Shown: positions 1-11,730, counted from the first letter of the stretch. The stretch: DNA of 64,000 nucleotides from Prochilodus magdalenae (GCA_024036415.1 JAMWET010001298.1:351501-415500); one strand, 5' to 3'. Made by a program: numbers and translations. Notes: a model not told the origin generated them from the letters alone.

Positions 1-302
1 AAGGATCTGCGGTATCACTCCTTCACACACCGCGGGTGCAGCAGCCGGGCACTGAAGGAGCTGCCCAATGCTTTCACAGAGTGGTACATGGGGTGGGACA
101 GGTTCTTCAACATGGGTTTGAACTTAGTCCTCATTCTCCTGTCTCCCACCACCTCCACTGGGTCAAGAGGACACCCCAGGACAGAGCTGGACTTCTGGAT
201 GATTCTGTTCAGTCTCTTCCTGTCAGCATTGGAGATGCTGCTGCTCCAGCAGACCACTCCATCAAAGATGGCTGATGCCACCACAGCATGGACCAGAACT
301 GT
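1..302 (-). mobile_element. LINE fragment: C-terminal end of a reverse-transcriptase ORF
   Basis: The minus strand encodes the end of a fish non-LTR retrotransposon polymerase. Recognisable pieces are ASAIFDGVVCWSSSI, SSVLGCPLDPVEVV and LGSSFSARLLHPRC, a block I know from L2/CR1-type fish LINE proteins. The frame opens near position 302 and is broken by TGA at 15-17, where the family normally has Arg (K-E-R-Y-R-R-S). A CGA to TGA change, typical of methylated CpG decay, explains it. The frame then continues as Y-R-R-S off the window edge. The copy is 5'-truncated and dead. Confidence 0.8.
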
Positions 303-361
303 ATATTTACTGTTATCTCTTCTTTTAGTACAGTGCTCAGCTACAAATAAAGGTTAACTGG

Positions 362-384
362 TTGATTGCTTGATTGATTGATTA

Positions 385-418
<34 letters not shown>

Positions 419-424
419 TGATTG
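362..424. repeat. (TTGA)n tetranucleotide microsatellite
   Basis: About fifteen slightly interrupted TTGA/TGAT units. It lies on the 5' side of the truncated LINE, so it is not that LINE's 3' tail. Confidence 0.9.
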
Positions 425-519
425 TAAGTTTTCCTAAAACATGTGTCCAAGTAAACAACCTTTCTAGCACAGCTCATATTCTAGCTTGTATTTGCTGCTG
501 CAGTTAGGCTTCAGTCCAC

Positions 520-870
520 GTGCAGCTCCCTGAGCATAATCCCCCGCACTAGGAGAACCTGGCTCGCAGACTAAGCGCCGCGCTCTTCATCACGCAATGC
601 TCGCCTGCTCATCAGAGCACCGTGAACCAGCGAACAAAAGGCATTGCTAATTTACAGTAATAATCAGCCACGAAATAAGCAGCACCTATGTGTTGTTAAA
701 CACACAGGGGCTTATTTAAATTGATCGTAATGGCTTTCACCGTCATTCCTGAGACTTCATGCTTTGCTCTTAGTTATTGTCAGAAAAGCAGGTCACGTCG
801 TAATCTTTTTGTCGTACCCATATAAGGCCCTAATCCCATATACACCGGCAAAGAGGCACATTTGCATATC
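520..870. promoter_or_regulatory. Unique block, candidate conserved non-coding element
   Basis: Non-repetitive sequence of mixed composition with no open frame. It contains AT-rich cores such as GCTAATTTACAGTAATAAT and a CACGTC motif. The texture is that of teleost developmental enhancers. No alignment was possible, so this is only a candidate. The flanks 425-519 and 871-1218 show nothing recognisable. Confidence 0.25.
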
Positions 871-1218
871 TTGTGAGGATTGGAAAGGGTGATATATCAT
901 TGAGCGGGCATATTTTTGGACTGCTTAGCATTACTTAGCATTGCTCAAACATATTTTCTTCTGTCTGGAATGGCAGTGGTGCATGAGTAAGTGGCTCGAT
1001 GAGGCCAATATCAATATATACACACACCTAATTAATAGCAGCTGAATGTGCTAGAATGCTGGAGTAATAAGGATGCTGAGTCTGACACGTCAGTCATTCC
1101 CAGCACCACTTTTAGCACACTAAATCTCTCCACACTGCCCTGATTAACTAACTTCAACATACATATCATGACTGGTTTATGGTATGCCATAATAAATGAT
1201 GTCATGGACATGTGTAAA

Positions 1219-1580
1219 CACTCATCGTCAAAGGAATAGTTGCACAAAGAGTTGCACCCTTGTTGAGAGAGTTGAATCAACCGACAGGAATGAAACTCGG
1301 TGGATAGGTTTGACATTGTGAGACATGCGAATGATTGTACCTTATTGCTTATTGTTGTACCTGTCTGACCTAACATCCATGATTACAAACATTCAGCGAG
1401 CAGTGATGCCCTCCATGAGTCATCCTGTTAGTACCAGCACATAGGCAGACATAGGGCTACAGGCACGCAAGCCGTTACGGCAACTGCTTTTATCACCAGG
1501 TCATCATCGCCAAAGACTGCAATGGTGTCGTGCCAGACTGTCATGGAGTGACTTAGAATTAAAGCAGGTCAGTGCCGAGT
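1219..1580 (+). mobile_element. Tc1-A family, copy 1 (3'-truncated)
   Basis: It starts with the family terminal repeat (CACTCATCGTCAAAGGAATAG, with GTTGCACCC following). It then shows the diagnostic inner blocks GGAATGAAACTCGGTGGATA and GACTGCAATGGTGTCGTGCC, which code in intact Tc1 relatives for the middle of the transposase. Similarity stops at about 1580, so the right half and right terminal repeat are missing. No coding capacity. Confidence 0.75.
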
Positions 1581-2224
1581 CAAAATACAAATACTGTTCT
1601 TATTTATTATAAACTTTACATGCTAGAGACTATAACTTTAATTTTGCCCAAAGGTGTAGTGTTGTTCCTTTGAGTGGTCAAACAACTCAATCCAAGGCTT
1701 TAGTGCACATCCATGCTAACAACAATGATAATGTTTTTTTCTACATGAATAAATGAAGAACAATCACAGAAGACACTCAGTGTTGGACTTACCATCTTAC
1801 ATATTTTATTTACAGTCTCCTGATTACAAAGCTGGATTACAGCGCTCCTGAAAGAGATGATTTCAACAGATTCAACAGATCTTGCTTGATCGAGTATTGA
1901 ATCTTAGTGTAATGCATGACTGAGTGTGTAACAAAATTACTACATCTGATTAGTCACTGCTAAACTAATTTGCATAATGTTTGTCCAGAATAAGAAAAAG
2001 CCGCAATTTAAGCACCTTAAAACACCTTCATGTCCTTTGATATCAGCCGAAGGTTTTTTCCAACCAACGTAGATCAAATGCCAAGAACATTTCCGAAGCC
2101 TTGATTTGTAAGTATACAGACTTTCAGTTACAGTGCAGTAATGCTGGCCTAGACTTGTGCTCATGACCAGTATCTGAGCTTAATGGGGGAAAGGCTAGGG
2201 TTTGTTCGGGTTCCCACTCCTCGG
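1581..2224. other. No gene seen
   Basis: AT-rich unique sequence. Open frames here are short and have no recognisable composition or motif. Confidence 0.5.
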
Positions 2225-2725
2225 TGCTAAACGCTGTCTTTCTCCTATCAAACACTGAAGGTGTGGGACAAAGTCACGTCTGCAGACAGAGGTTTTGAAA
2301 TGTTAATCATCTTGACACTTAACCGGCAGCCATTGTCTACGAGGTCAACAGAAGCACATTAGCTAATTGGAGATTGCCGTATTTCTAATTAGTTTTGAGG
2401 ATGATGAGAACAAAAGAATACAGGTTTTCCACACCTTATTCATTCCCAGCTTCTTTGTGCGAGTGGTAGCGAGGGAAAGTGCGCGAGGAATGTAATTACC
2501 TCTTATAAAGAAATCCGCCTTAATGCAGCTCTCTGGAAATAAATAAAGAAGTGGAGCTAAGACATTATGCCCTATCTGCTCGCTCTTTGAAAAAAGGAAG
2601 GATAACGGTATATCTTCGGTGCCATTAAGACTCTGTCTTTACCGTTGAGTCGCAGTAGTAGTCGATGTCTAATGGCTATGTGATGGTTGATTTTTATCTG
2701 GCTGGGAATTTGACGCCTGGTCGGC
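2225..2725. promoter_or_regulatory. Unique block, candidate conserved non-coding element
   Basis: Repeat-free, with clustered homeodomain-like cores: GCTAATTGGAG, TCTAATTAGT and GTAATTACC, all within about 160 bp (2360-2500). Evidence is texture and motif density only. Confidence 0.3.
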
Positions 2726-2923
2726 GATTAGTGATCTGAGGTTATCAGTATTTGATGTGTCATCATGATTTCAGAAAGCCATACTTGAGTGCTGGACAGG
2801 TTAAATGATGCGGTATTGGTCAGAACATATGTCATACAGTGTTAAACAAAAGGTTCCTAAATGCTTCATGGCTTGGATTAATGTTTCAGGAAAACAATAT
2901 TAATTGGTATAGAAGCATTATTG

Positions 2924-3550
2924 CACTCCTCATCAAAACAAATAGTTGCACAAGTAGCTGCACCCAGAAGGAATCAACTGGCAGGAATGAAACGTGATCC
3001 TGTTAGTACCAGCACCTTTGGCAGATGGCTGCATGATGCAGGACTTCATGCACACAGACTGTTGTGACGACTGCGGTCATGACAGTGTCACCACAGACTG
3101 CAATGGTGTCGTGCCAGATTGTCATGGAGTGACTCAAAATGGCAGCAGGTCATCTTCAGTCACAAGTCCCACTTTTTCCTTGGTGGAGGTGACCAACGAA
3201 TCCGTGTGGAGGCACAGAGGTCTGGTGTCACTCCACCTCCACCCCTACCATAAAATCTGCAGGAACTGTATAAGAATATTCATGCTGCAGGGGATGGATT
3301 ATCACAGGACACCATTAGGAACATCTGTTTATCCATGGCGAGACATCAGGCAAGTTGCTTTAGCAAACATGGCGGCCCAGCACCATACTGAGAAACACTA
3401 CTTCTGAATGTGTAGCTCAATAAATATTACCCATATCAAACTAAACTAATCATCATTTATTGTTCCTGGTAACCTTTATCTTCCTTCCCAATAGCACTGC
3501 AATCCCACACTTCCTTCTGGGTGCAATTATATTTTTGATGATGATAAGTG
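2924..3550 (+). mobile_element. Tc1-A family, copy 2 (near full length, internally deleted)
   Basis: Both ends are visible. The left end is CACTCCTCATCAAAACAAA and then TGCACCCAGAAGG. The right end reads TTCTGGGTGCAATTA, then TTTTTGATGATGATAAGTG, followed by TA. Inside, degenerate transposase can be read: a SDESRF-like stretch (around 3145-3180), the VWRHRG block (3206-3223) and the C-terminal region near 3270-3390. The catalytic centre between VWRHRG and the C-terminus is absent. An AATAAA sits at 3419-3424 just after the old stop. The 137-codon frame at 2994-3407 is a frameshifted shadow of this remnant, not a gene. Confidence 0.85.
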
Positions 3551-4015
3551 TATTATATGGACATTCTTTAAATATGACCAACTTGTGCATCTCATTTGCA
3601 TCTATGGACGGGTTCATGGAACTGAATGTGGTTCTTCTGTGCTGTTGCATTGAGAAATGCCTTGTTTCGCCTCACACTAAAGTAACACCCACGCTATTTT
3701 GTGTACAGTGACATATATAGAACGTGGTTATGGTATTATTTAAAACGCAGCCGTTAGCATGAAGCTTCTATTGCCTTGCTAAGAGCTGCTGCTCTCCAGT
3801 TTAAAGGTGCAAAGTTACCAACAACATTGAGCGAATGTAGCAAAGCAGCCCAGTGATATGAAACCCACATGGCAAAACTGAAAATATGAATCGCAAATGT
3901 AGGAATCACCCCACTGTCTTTTAAATGCTTAAGATAAAACTGGCAGGTTATTACACTTTTCAATTCCAGAGTCAAATATAAAAATTTCTATTACAAGGGC
4001 AATGAATTACCTCGC
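3551..4015. other. No gene seen
   Basis: AT-rich unique sequence with no recognised repeat and no credible coding frame. Confidence 0.5.
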
Positions 4016-4660
4016 AAAATGGCAAATGTGCATCCTTGTCAGGTGGAGTGTACTCTGATGGCCTTTCCTCAAACCCTGGATGGGCAGATTTGATCTCTCC
4101 TAATGGTTCTCCTAGAAAGGGTAATTACGCCATGGTCAAAGCTAATTTGCTCTCTGCCAGATGAACTGTTGTATTTTATTGTAGGCTGACATTTGAAAGT
4201 AATTATGGCACTGTTGACCCTGGCCTGTTCAGCTTTGTAGCACTGTCTTCAGTGGCCCGTCTCTCTCTCTCTCCCTCCCTCCCTCTCTTTCTCTGGCTGG
4301 TAGTCAGAACTGTAACAAGGCAATGACACGGACCAGGAACGCCATATGGAGCTCTGTTGAGCGGCCCAAACCCGCTCACCCAAACTCCATCAGCGTCCGC
4401 CACTGAACACGGATGAAACGTTGCATGTATTTTCCGCCATGTTCCAAAGCTCTGCTCACTGGCCATTCCGCATGGATCCATGTATTGATAAGTGTGTCAT
4501 TAGGCGCATCAGTGATCATCTCCTCGTGGACTTATTACTGGGGAATTAAATAAGCAAAAGGTCATAGCGGGCTTCCCCCACCCTAAAACTGCCTGCTCCG
4601 AATGAGGTGGCAGTGAGAGCAATTATGGGCATTTTCTGTCAGCGCTCATCCTTTGTCTGT
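4016..4660. promoter_or_regulatory. Unique block with internal CT tract, candidate conserved element
   Basis: Repeat-free except for a CT-rich run at 4258-4302. It contains GGTAATTACGCC and AAGTAATTATGG cores about 90 bp apart and mixed GC blocks on the right. Possible enhancer. Not supported by alignment. Confidence 0.25.
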
Positions 4661-5201
4661 GAACACTGCCAACAAATGTCAATCAATACCCACTCCCCAT
4701 GAGCCCTCTGTGGGACGGGGACTGGGCAGCATGTCCAGCCTAATGCCAGATTTCCTCCTGTACCATTTAGAACTGGAATGGATGCCATCATTTGGAGGGC
4801 GCTTATCAAACACTGTTGCTTTATACCACACATTACTGTAAAGTTCTTTGCATCCAGGTCAACTCTTTATGCATATACTGGTCTCAAGACTGCCTTTAGA
4901 TCTTACCTTAGCTCTTATTATAAAATACATCCCAGTGAGAAATGTTGGTGCAAGTTGCAGCAGCTGACACAATTTGAGCTGATATTCGTTTTGTGGAAGA
5001 TTGTTGGAGAGAGACTATATACAGGTTCATGTTTCAGTTTTAGCAAAACACCTAGGTCTGCAGAAAAGCAGACTTAAGGTGTTATATTGTTGCTGCCCAA
5101 AGAAAAACATGTATCTCCATTTTTGTCAATTAATACTTTGATGCATCATGTTTCATAGCAGCTGTCATTTACACTCTGTGGAAATGTCATGATTAATTGA
5201 C
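4661..5201. other. No gene seen
   Basis: No open frame with protein-like features. A short inverted piece of the dispersed repeat described at 5202 may lie around 5108-5130 (TATCTCCATTTTTGTC). Confidence 0.4.
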
Positions 5202-5334
5202 CAACAGAAATGGACCAACATTGTTTGGAAAGAAGTCTGGTTCCATTGACTTACATTCAAATTAAATGAGCTTTTTGCCCTCTTCTGTAAAGTTGCCATT
5301 TTGGAGATAACTGATTTTCTTTGCACAGCGATGA
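5202..5334 (+). repeat. Dispersed non-coding repeat family R, copy 1
   Basis: Shares TTCCATTGACTTACATT, CTTTTTGCCCTCTTCTGTAA and AGTTGCCATTTTGGAGATA with six other places in this window (16408, 20790, 22050, 24530, 32881, 61300). Probably an old non-autonomous transposon. I do not know its class. Confidence 0.6.
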
Positions 5335-5364
5335 TATTTATCAGGCTTAACAATTACCAGTATG

Positions 5365-5660
5365 GAATCACGTTTTAGTATTTTGCATCTCCACTCTTGG
5401 GCTTTATTGCAGCTTACATTCTGTAGGGATATTTGTACCACACCTCAGTCTTTGGTTCAGTCTTGGTCAAGGCTGGCTGCATCTTCTGCTTCTCAATATC
5501 CAAAAAAATCCCGAACACATTTAATGATGTTGGGATCTGGACTCTAGGGTGGGCAGGCCATTGTTCTGAGAACACCATGAGGCAAATGTCATTTCTCTGT
5601 AAATTCCTGATAGCTACACATCCTTTACAGACAGGCAAGAACACTCGTGGAGCTTAATTT
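5365..5660 (-). mobile_element. Possible Tc1/mariner remnant of a fourth type
   Basis: On the minus strand 5519-5557 reads A-C-P-P-stop-S-P-D-P-N-I-I-K. This resembles the W-P-x-Q-S-P-D-L-N-x-I-E motif around the last catalytic acid of Tc1 transposases, with a stop and two substitutions. Neighbouring sequence looks like old transposon but has no visible terminal repeats. The 76-codon minus frame here is in a different register and is not a gene. Confidence 0.4.
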
Positions 5661-5865
5661 CTTAAAATCTAAATTTCTAAAATCTAAACATTTTTAGTTA
5701 GCCAGCATTCTGTGAACCAACCAACCAGCAGTAGCAGTTGTTATGAAAGGAAGTATGTGTTGGTGCAGCATAACGTGTGAAACGTTAAGGTGGACTTTAG
5801 TATGTTATATACTGATGACTCGGTTTGGTTTAAAACTGTACGGAGTACAGGAGAAGGAAGAAGGA

Positions 5866-6600
5866 GAGGCTCCTGATGAGTGATGAATAGCTGGCCTGGC
5901 GCGCTGCTAGATAAGACATTGTAATATTCGGCCTCCCTTAGTTTGCGCAAGATAAATCCATCCTCCGTTGCCTGTTAAATTACAAGACATTTTAATCAAC
6001 GGCGGGAATTATATTAGTCCATCAGAGATGATCGCTGACAAATGCCACCACAATTGAGCCTGGAAGTCGGGGCATTAGCAAGCGTGACAAAACCCCGACG
6101 CCGGAATCACTCGGACGGCACAACCCAGGTAGGCTTGCCAAGTTTTCTTAATTTGCGGCACATTACTTTTCTTCCACGGCTCGAGCGGGGCCATTATTAT
6201 TATCCTTTATTTCTGCCGCCGCTCATTCGCCGGCGTCGTGCTGCATCTAATAAAGACTGACACTTGTGACACTTCAAACATGTAGCCACCAACAGCTCGC
6301 TGCCAACAAAGGGGGCCTGGCGAGCGGCATGCATTAAATGGCGCTGGATAGCAGGCCGTGCTTGGGCCGGCCCAGCAGGTGTGCTGCCACATCTTTGCAC
6401 CTCTTAACAGCCCTCTCTCATTTCGTCTGACATGTCGGACAATGGCACAAAAAGCCCTGCACCCATGTGCCCACAATGAGACAACCCCCCCCCCTTTTTG
6501 CGCCATCGCTGTTTACCACAGCGTAAACACGCTTGATTCGCTTGTGTGTGACTGAGGATGTGATTAAAGAGGACTGCAGTGAGACTGAAGGCTATGGCAG
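5866..6600. promoter_or_regulatory. Unique block, candidate conserved non-coding element
   Basis: A long repeat-free stretch with higher GC than its flanks, alternating GC-rich pieces (CGCCGGCGTCGTGCTGC) and AT cores (GGCCATTATTATTATCC, TCTAATAAAGACTGACA). Overlapping short open frames on both strands reflect GC content rather than coding. Texture is that of a developmental enhancer. No alignment available. Confidence 0.35.
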
Positions 6601-7583
6601 TGCTAACCACTGATACTGATCGCCAGTTTTGGATGCACATTCCTTGGTTATATATTTGTTTGGGATTTTATGGTCCTCTTTTAAATATTCCAGTCTGATA
6701 TTCTAATTGGAACTATTAGCATAATTTAGGTAATTGGAGATTAAGAGTTTCAGGAAGGCTTATGGTGTATTTGTAATTGGTAATGTGTATTTACACCCAC
6801 ATTTCTGCCGAAAATTGATGTCTTGTTAGGCGTTGTTTGGTTAAGCAATCCAACAGGCTTGTATTTGGTTTGTGCAACACTAAACAATTAGATTTGGGGA
6901 TCAAAGCCCTGTTCAATTCCATAAGCAATGGGGGGTGTAAGTGAATACGAAGGCCCACTGAGCACTGTGTGGCTGCAGTTTCTTCCTGCCTGGGCTTTTG
7001 GAACCACACTGAAATGATGCATGATTGCACATATCACTTGACACAGAATAAAATGAAAGAGAAACATACGAGCGGGTAGACGGAGTACTGATTACGAAAA
7101 AAGCTAAACTATTAACTACTAACTATGTCTAATAAAACATCTCTTCAGCTACATTAAAACATGTAGGCTAATATGAAACACATGTAATCTCATTCATTTT
7201 TGGATCATTGTTGAATTTATATTCAATATTAATCCTTTTAGTTTTTAAACTAAACATTTTTGTTTTTAATTTATAGTTTGATTAGTGTAGCTAAAATTAT
7301 CAACAGAACGTGAAGAGATAACACAGATATGTGAATGTGTCACAGTGCAGAAATATCTACTGACGTTAGCTACTACCTATTTAGCCCTGGCCTGTCCTGT
7401 CTCATAATTCCAATTGTACATCAAGAGGTGATAGTGAGTCACTGTAGGGTCTGCCATCAGTCCATTGTGTATTGTGACAGTGCCTCACAGCAAGAAAGAC
7501 TGTCTGATTTGACCAGAGTCCTTTCTGGAATTGAAGATGTTAAACTGCCCCTCTACATGTAAGTGTGTGTGGACATATCTGCC
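6601..7583. other. No gene seen
   Basis: AT-rich unique DNA. The small open frames have no motif or signal I recognise. Confidence 0.5.
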
Positions 7584-7713
7584 CTCTAATGGACTGGCAG
7601 TCTGTCCAGGGTGTTTGCTGTCACCTGACCAATGATTGCTGACATAGACTCCAGCATCCCCCTTGACCCAGAAGGATAAACGGTTCAGGAGATGAATGAA
7701 TAAATGAATGAAA
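7584..7713 (+). mobile_element. 3' tail of a fish LINE/SINE with ATGA-type end
   Basis: GTCTGTCCAGGGTGTTTGC, GACATAGACTCCAGCATCCC and GAAGGATAAACGGTTCAGGA, then an (ATGA)n end, match the common teleost tail (tgtccagggtgt... ggctccagc... gataagcggt... atgaatga). Another copy is at 53166-53263. Only the tail is present. Confidence 0.7.
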
Positions 7714-9180
7714 CCTGTGTAGTTTTCCTGTCTGTGTTGGTTAAAGATGTCTATTTAGATGGGTAATGATCCTATAGATTAGTTTCCATGTCACAAGTTG
7801 TGGACATCTTCCATATTGCGGTTCATATTTATGTGCACTATTGTAGTTCACATGTTCACTGCCACTATAGATTCCACAACCAGCTTGGCCTCCTGTTTTC
7901 TGTAGGCTATTCTGAGAGCATGTGCGTACGCAAATGAGTACCTGCTTGTGTGTGCCTATGCAAGCGCTTGACTAAATCCACCCAAATGGATGACTAATTT
8001 TACCAAAATGATTTCCTGGCGAGCTCAGAAGTCTTTAATCACCTTATGATATATAAAAATACTCCTTTCATCTCTGGATTTTCCTGTTTTGGAAAATCGT
8101 CTGACAAATGCTGTCCACAGTGTACTCTGAATATGCATATAATTTAATTAAACCTATGCATGTTCAATGGGAAAGAGATTTGCGTGTCCATTTCACGCAA
8201 TAGGTCTATGACAATTTTGAAAAAAATTACCATTAAAGGGCCACATCTCATGCTTTCTTATTTTACTCCTCTTTCCCCGTTTGTGGTCCATTTTGATATT
8301 TGTGTGGGTTCATTTATCACTGATCAAGCAGTCAGTTCATCGATTTATCAAGTGGCTATAATTCAGTCCTACTTAACCATAATTCATAATTCTTTATTGT
8401 TTTATGCTGCTTTCACATGTTTGCATTAAAAAAGCATTATCCCTCACCTCATAGCGGTTACGTGGCTGAGGGCATCATGAAGCAGCACAAATGTTGGCTT
8501 GGTGACAACAAAACTGGCAAAAATGGATGATCATCAGAGTTGGAATTTAGCAGTGTATTAGCAAGCAAAACTGAACCTACTGCTGCAGTTAGTGGGAATG
8601 CTGCCCCTTATGATGGTTGATTGTTTTCTATTTTGTTAGCAATAATACAAGCAGTTTTTAATCGTCCATTTACTACAAAGCTTAACACTGATGTGTACTG
8701 GCTGTACTGGTGGACGCATGTAAATCCAATGGCATTTGTGACATCACTAAAACAGTAAATACACTTTGGGCTTTTGCTGAATGATACATGTTGACTACAC
8801 TACTACTTTTTTAACACATTTCCTAGTTTGATCTATTAAACTATGCATGGTTCCACCCTTAAGCCCACCTGCTGAGGAGTAGAAGCTATAGTTGGAGAAG
8901 AATTGGAACATGGAGCCACTGTTGATCTCACTGGAAGCATTGTTTAGCCTATGTGATTTTATTGTCTGGTTCCAAGTTCAAATGTGCTAGAATATTTTTA
9001 GAAGGTAGTAGGGATCTATTTTGGAGAGAGTAGGGATCAGTTAAAGGGGGTTGTAGGGGTTTGTGCGATTGCAGTAGGGATTCATTTCAAAGGATTCGAT
9101 CCATTTTAGACTGGAGTTCAGCTATTGTTTCCTGACTGTGTGAAGTATGTAATATTTGTGAGAGTCTTTGTGGAAGTAGC
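7714..9180. other. No gene seen; mostly unique AT-rich DNA
   Basis: No credible exon. A piece near 8236-8260 (TTAAAGGGCCACATCTCATG) resembles the start of the dispersed repeat at 9518 and may be an old copy. Confidence 0.4.
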
Positions 9181-9194
9181 TGGGTGTCTGTGTC

Positions 9195-9231
<37 letters not shown>

Positions 9232-9250
9232 GTAGGTGTGTGTGTGAGAA
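9181..9250. repeat. (GT)n microsatellite with imperfect flanks
   Basis: A TG-rich run with a perfect core at about 9195-9219 and TATG/TAGG interruptions. Two overlapping minus-strand frames with THTHTH proteins come from this repeat. Confidence 0.95.
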
Positions 9251-9517
9251 TCTGTGTACGTGTACTCAGTATGAATGTTGCTATTGCCACAACTCAAAGA
9301 CACCATTCACTGGAGATGTACAAGCATTCAGCACTCCACTGGCTTGTGGTTTAAACTAGACTGGGGCTTTTCATTCTACAATGACTGTCTTTCTTTCTGT
9401 GAACAAGGCCAGCCTGTTTAAAGGCTTTATGATCTGTGCTTTTCTTTTTTAACTATCCCTACTGTCCTACAATGCTTTTATCTACTTTGGAACAATGTCC
9501 TGTTTCACCAGTTCATG

Positions 9518-9782
9518 ATAGCAATAAAGGGATCATATCATGGAATAAATGACTGTTTCTGAAATAAGAGTTGGATGTAATGTAAACATTGTTTAAGTTT
9601 CAAGAAAGTTTTGACTCCATTTCTGTTTCCATTTACTCCCCCAGTCCAATGCCATAAAAAACCAACACATTTACATGTGTTTTTAACCCACATCGGTTTA
9701 GCACAGTCCTTTCAGTCTGGACTGCTTTCTGAACGAGCCAAAATACAGGGCAGCCAATCAGAGCTAAAGGTCATTCAGATAT
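9518..9782 (+). repeat. Dispersed fish repeat, class unknown
   Basis: It has AATAAAGGGATCATATCATGG near the left and CAGGGCAGCCAATCAGAGCT near the right. I remember this combination from repeats scattered through ostariophysan fish genomes. Tc1-A copy 3 begins at its right edge and may have inserted into it. Confidence 0.45.
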
Positions 9783-10482
9783 TGCACAAATAGTTGCACC
9801 CAGACGGAATTAGCTGAAACCTGAATTTGTGGGACATGTGAATGATTAAAGTTGGCTTTGCTGTGCATGTGATGTAAGATGGGCCCTATTATGATGCCCT
9901 TTATGAGTATCATCATCCTATTAGTACCAGCACCACTGGCAGCCGGCTGCACAATGCAGGACTGCATGCATGCAGACCGTTACATTGACTGCCCCTAACA
10001 CCATGTCAATGGCGCCAAAGACTGCAATGGAGTTGCCAGACTATCATGGAGTGATTCAAAATGGCAGCAGTCGTCTTCAGTCACGAGTCCTGCTTTTGTC
10101 TTGGTGGAGACCACCAGCGAGTCTGTGTGTGGAGGCACCATGGTCAGTCAGTGCCAAGATGAACAGTTTATCACATGTCACACGTCCAGAAGGCCTGGTA
10201 TCACTCCACCTCCACCACTACCGTACAATCTGCAGGCAGTGTGTGAGAATATTCAAGATGCATAGGCTGGATTATCACAGGATACCGTTAGGAATGGCAA
10301 GACGTCTGGCATGCTGCATTAGCAAACCTGGCGGCCCAACACCATACTGAGAGACACCACCTCTGTACTAAATATCTCATCATTTATTGTTTATGATAAT
10401 CTTTACCTTCCTTCCCAATAGCACTGCAATCTGACACTTTCTTCTGGGTGCTATAGTGTTTTTTTTTTTGTTTAAATTAGTG
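9783..10482 (+). mobile_element. Tc1-A family, copy 3 (near full length, internally deleted)
   Basis: The left end carries TAGTTGCACCCAGACGGAAT and the right end TTCTTCTGGGTGCTATAGTG; the outermost bases are diverged. The interior runs in order through the N-terminal half of a Tc1 transposase (GCCAAAGACTGCAATGGAGT, GTCACGAGTCCTGCTTTTGT). It then jumps straight to the C-terminus (GCATAGGCTGGATTATCACA). The region that should hold the second and third catalytic acids is missing. Confidence 0.85.
9970..10353 (+). pseudogene. Tc1-A transposase remnant
   Basis: An open frame of 126 codons ends in A-R-R-L-A-C-C-I-S-K-P-G-G-P-T-P-Y, the typical Tc1 transposase C-terminus (family pattern S-M-P-x-R-…-G-G-x-T-x-Y). 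Upstream of that the frame is shifted relative to the ancestral one, and the DDE centre is deleted. It cannot catalyse transposition and nothing suggests it is used. Confidence 0.7.
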
Positions 10483-10594
10483 TAAATTATGATTTTCTTG
10501 TGGCTTCTCCTTCAGGGTTTAGAGAGCCGGATTTATGGTTCCATCAAGTTTGACTAACCAGAAGCAAAGCAGGGCCAAATCATCACACCACCAC

Positions 10595-10804
10595 CATTTA
10601 CATTTAGCTGACACTCTTATCCAAAGTGACTTACAAGGTTAACTGTAGTACAGGTAGGCCAACGTAGTGTTAGGAGTCTTGCCCAAGGACTCTTATTGGT
10701 GTACCTCAGCATAGTCACCCAGACTGGGATTCAAACCCCAGTCTCCCACATGTAGAGGTGGCACCTTGAGTAGTGGTGTTACCCGCTGAGCTACACCAAC
10801 CACA
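10595..10804 (-). mobile_element. tRNA-derived SINE, copy 1
   Basis: Read on the minus strand: a 5' head GTTGGTGTAGCTCAGCGGGT (A-box like), then GGGGTTTGAATCCCAGTC (B-box like), so an internal RNA polymerase III promoter. A body follows (AGAGTCCTTGGGCAAGACTC, TTGGCCTACCTGTA), then the tail AAGTCACTTTGGATAAGAG / CAGCTAAATGTAAATGG. Copies 2 and 3 lie at 38894 and 58948. The cloverleaf is not preserved, so it is not a tRNA gene. Confidence 0.85.
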
Positions 10805-10841
10805 CAGCACTTAAAATGACCTTTGTCAATGTGTATTGTGT

Positions 10842-11027
10842 TGCACTTATAATGACCTTTCTCTAGGTATCAGCACTGCCCCCCTGTTCGGGCAGTGTCT
10901 GAGCTCGTGGTGAGTTTTAGGCTCTTCCTGTACTAGCTGGAATATTATCCAACAGAACACTAAGCATGGTTGTAAGTCGCTCTGGATAAGAGCGTCTGCT
11001 AAATGCCTTAAATGTAAATGTAAATGT
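10842..11027 (+). mobile_element. Second SINE-like repeat with shared fish tail
   Basis: Starts about TTGCACTTATAATGACCTTT and ends TTGTAAGTCGCTCTGGATAA, GAGCGTCTGCTAAATGCC, (AAATGT)n. The tail is the one shared by many fish SINEs and is close to the tail of the SINE at 10595, but the head is different and has no tRNA boxes that I can see. Confidence 0.6.
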
Positions 11028-11189
11028 GCAGAAAACCACACCACATGTCCTTAGTGGACCTCAATAGTAACAAATAAAGTCCAAAAAAATTATATGCCCA
11101 TAACTTCTTCAATAGTCGGGCAATAGACATAAAGTGGCGCAGAGAGACCCCTTATATTTAGAAACGCAGACAATCTGACTATTGTACAT

Positions 11190-11730
11190 CTTTTCAGCTG
11201 CAAGTTTCATTTAATTTACTATTACTCCATAACGATTAGTCATTTTTAGTAATAGCCATGTCTGTTTCATTTTGTGGCTTGCCTATTTAAACACCGCCTC
11301 TAAAGACTATTACTTTACAACCCACTTCACTGTGCAAAGCCGGCCTCACTCGCAGTTCCTGCCTGTGTTTTAAGGTCTAATCCATATTTGAATTGGATGA
11401 GCCCCCTTCGCGGCGTTCCTCGAGAATGGTTCCTTAATTCATCACGCAATCAACCAACCATATAATTTAAATACTTCTCTGGGAATTAGTCTAATGTTAT
11501 GATAATTACGACACAATTTGGAGTAATAATTTTGGCCTGCTGAAAAAAAAATGACAGCGTAAAAGGTACGTAATAGGAGAATTTTAATTGCTTAATAAAT
11601 TGTAGGAAAATAAAACGAATAAGAGGGAGCTGAAATTGAGCTGGGAGCTGCTGCGGTCCCATACAGAGTGTGACCTGCAGACGAGTAAACACAGATAGTG
11701 TTCAATCTCTTTGTTGTTGTTTTTTTCCTT
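11190..11730. promoter_or_regulatory. Unique block, strong candidate conserved non-coding element
   Basis: Repeat-free, AT-rich with many ordered homeodomain-like cores (AACGATTAGTCATTTTTAGT, ATGATAATTACGAC, TTTTAATTGCTTAATAAA) and embedded GC pieces (CCCCCTTCGCGGCGTTCC). No open frame of note. The pattern is what one sees in vertebrate enhancers. The call is inference from texture. Confidence 0.35.

Noticed and set aside
362..424. 3' tail of the LINE at the left edge
   Set aside because: It lies on the 5' side of that minus-strand LINE fragment.
1032..1376. 114-codon minus frame
   Set aside because: Half of it is antisense to Tc1-A copy 1; no domain recognised.
2994..3407. 137-codon plus frame as a possible gene
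   Set aside because: It lies wholly inside Tc1-A copy 2 and is a shifted frame of the broken transposase.
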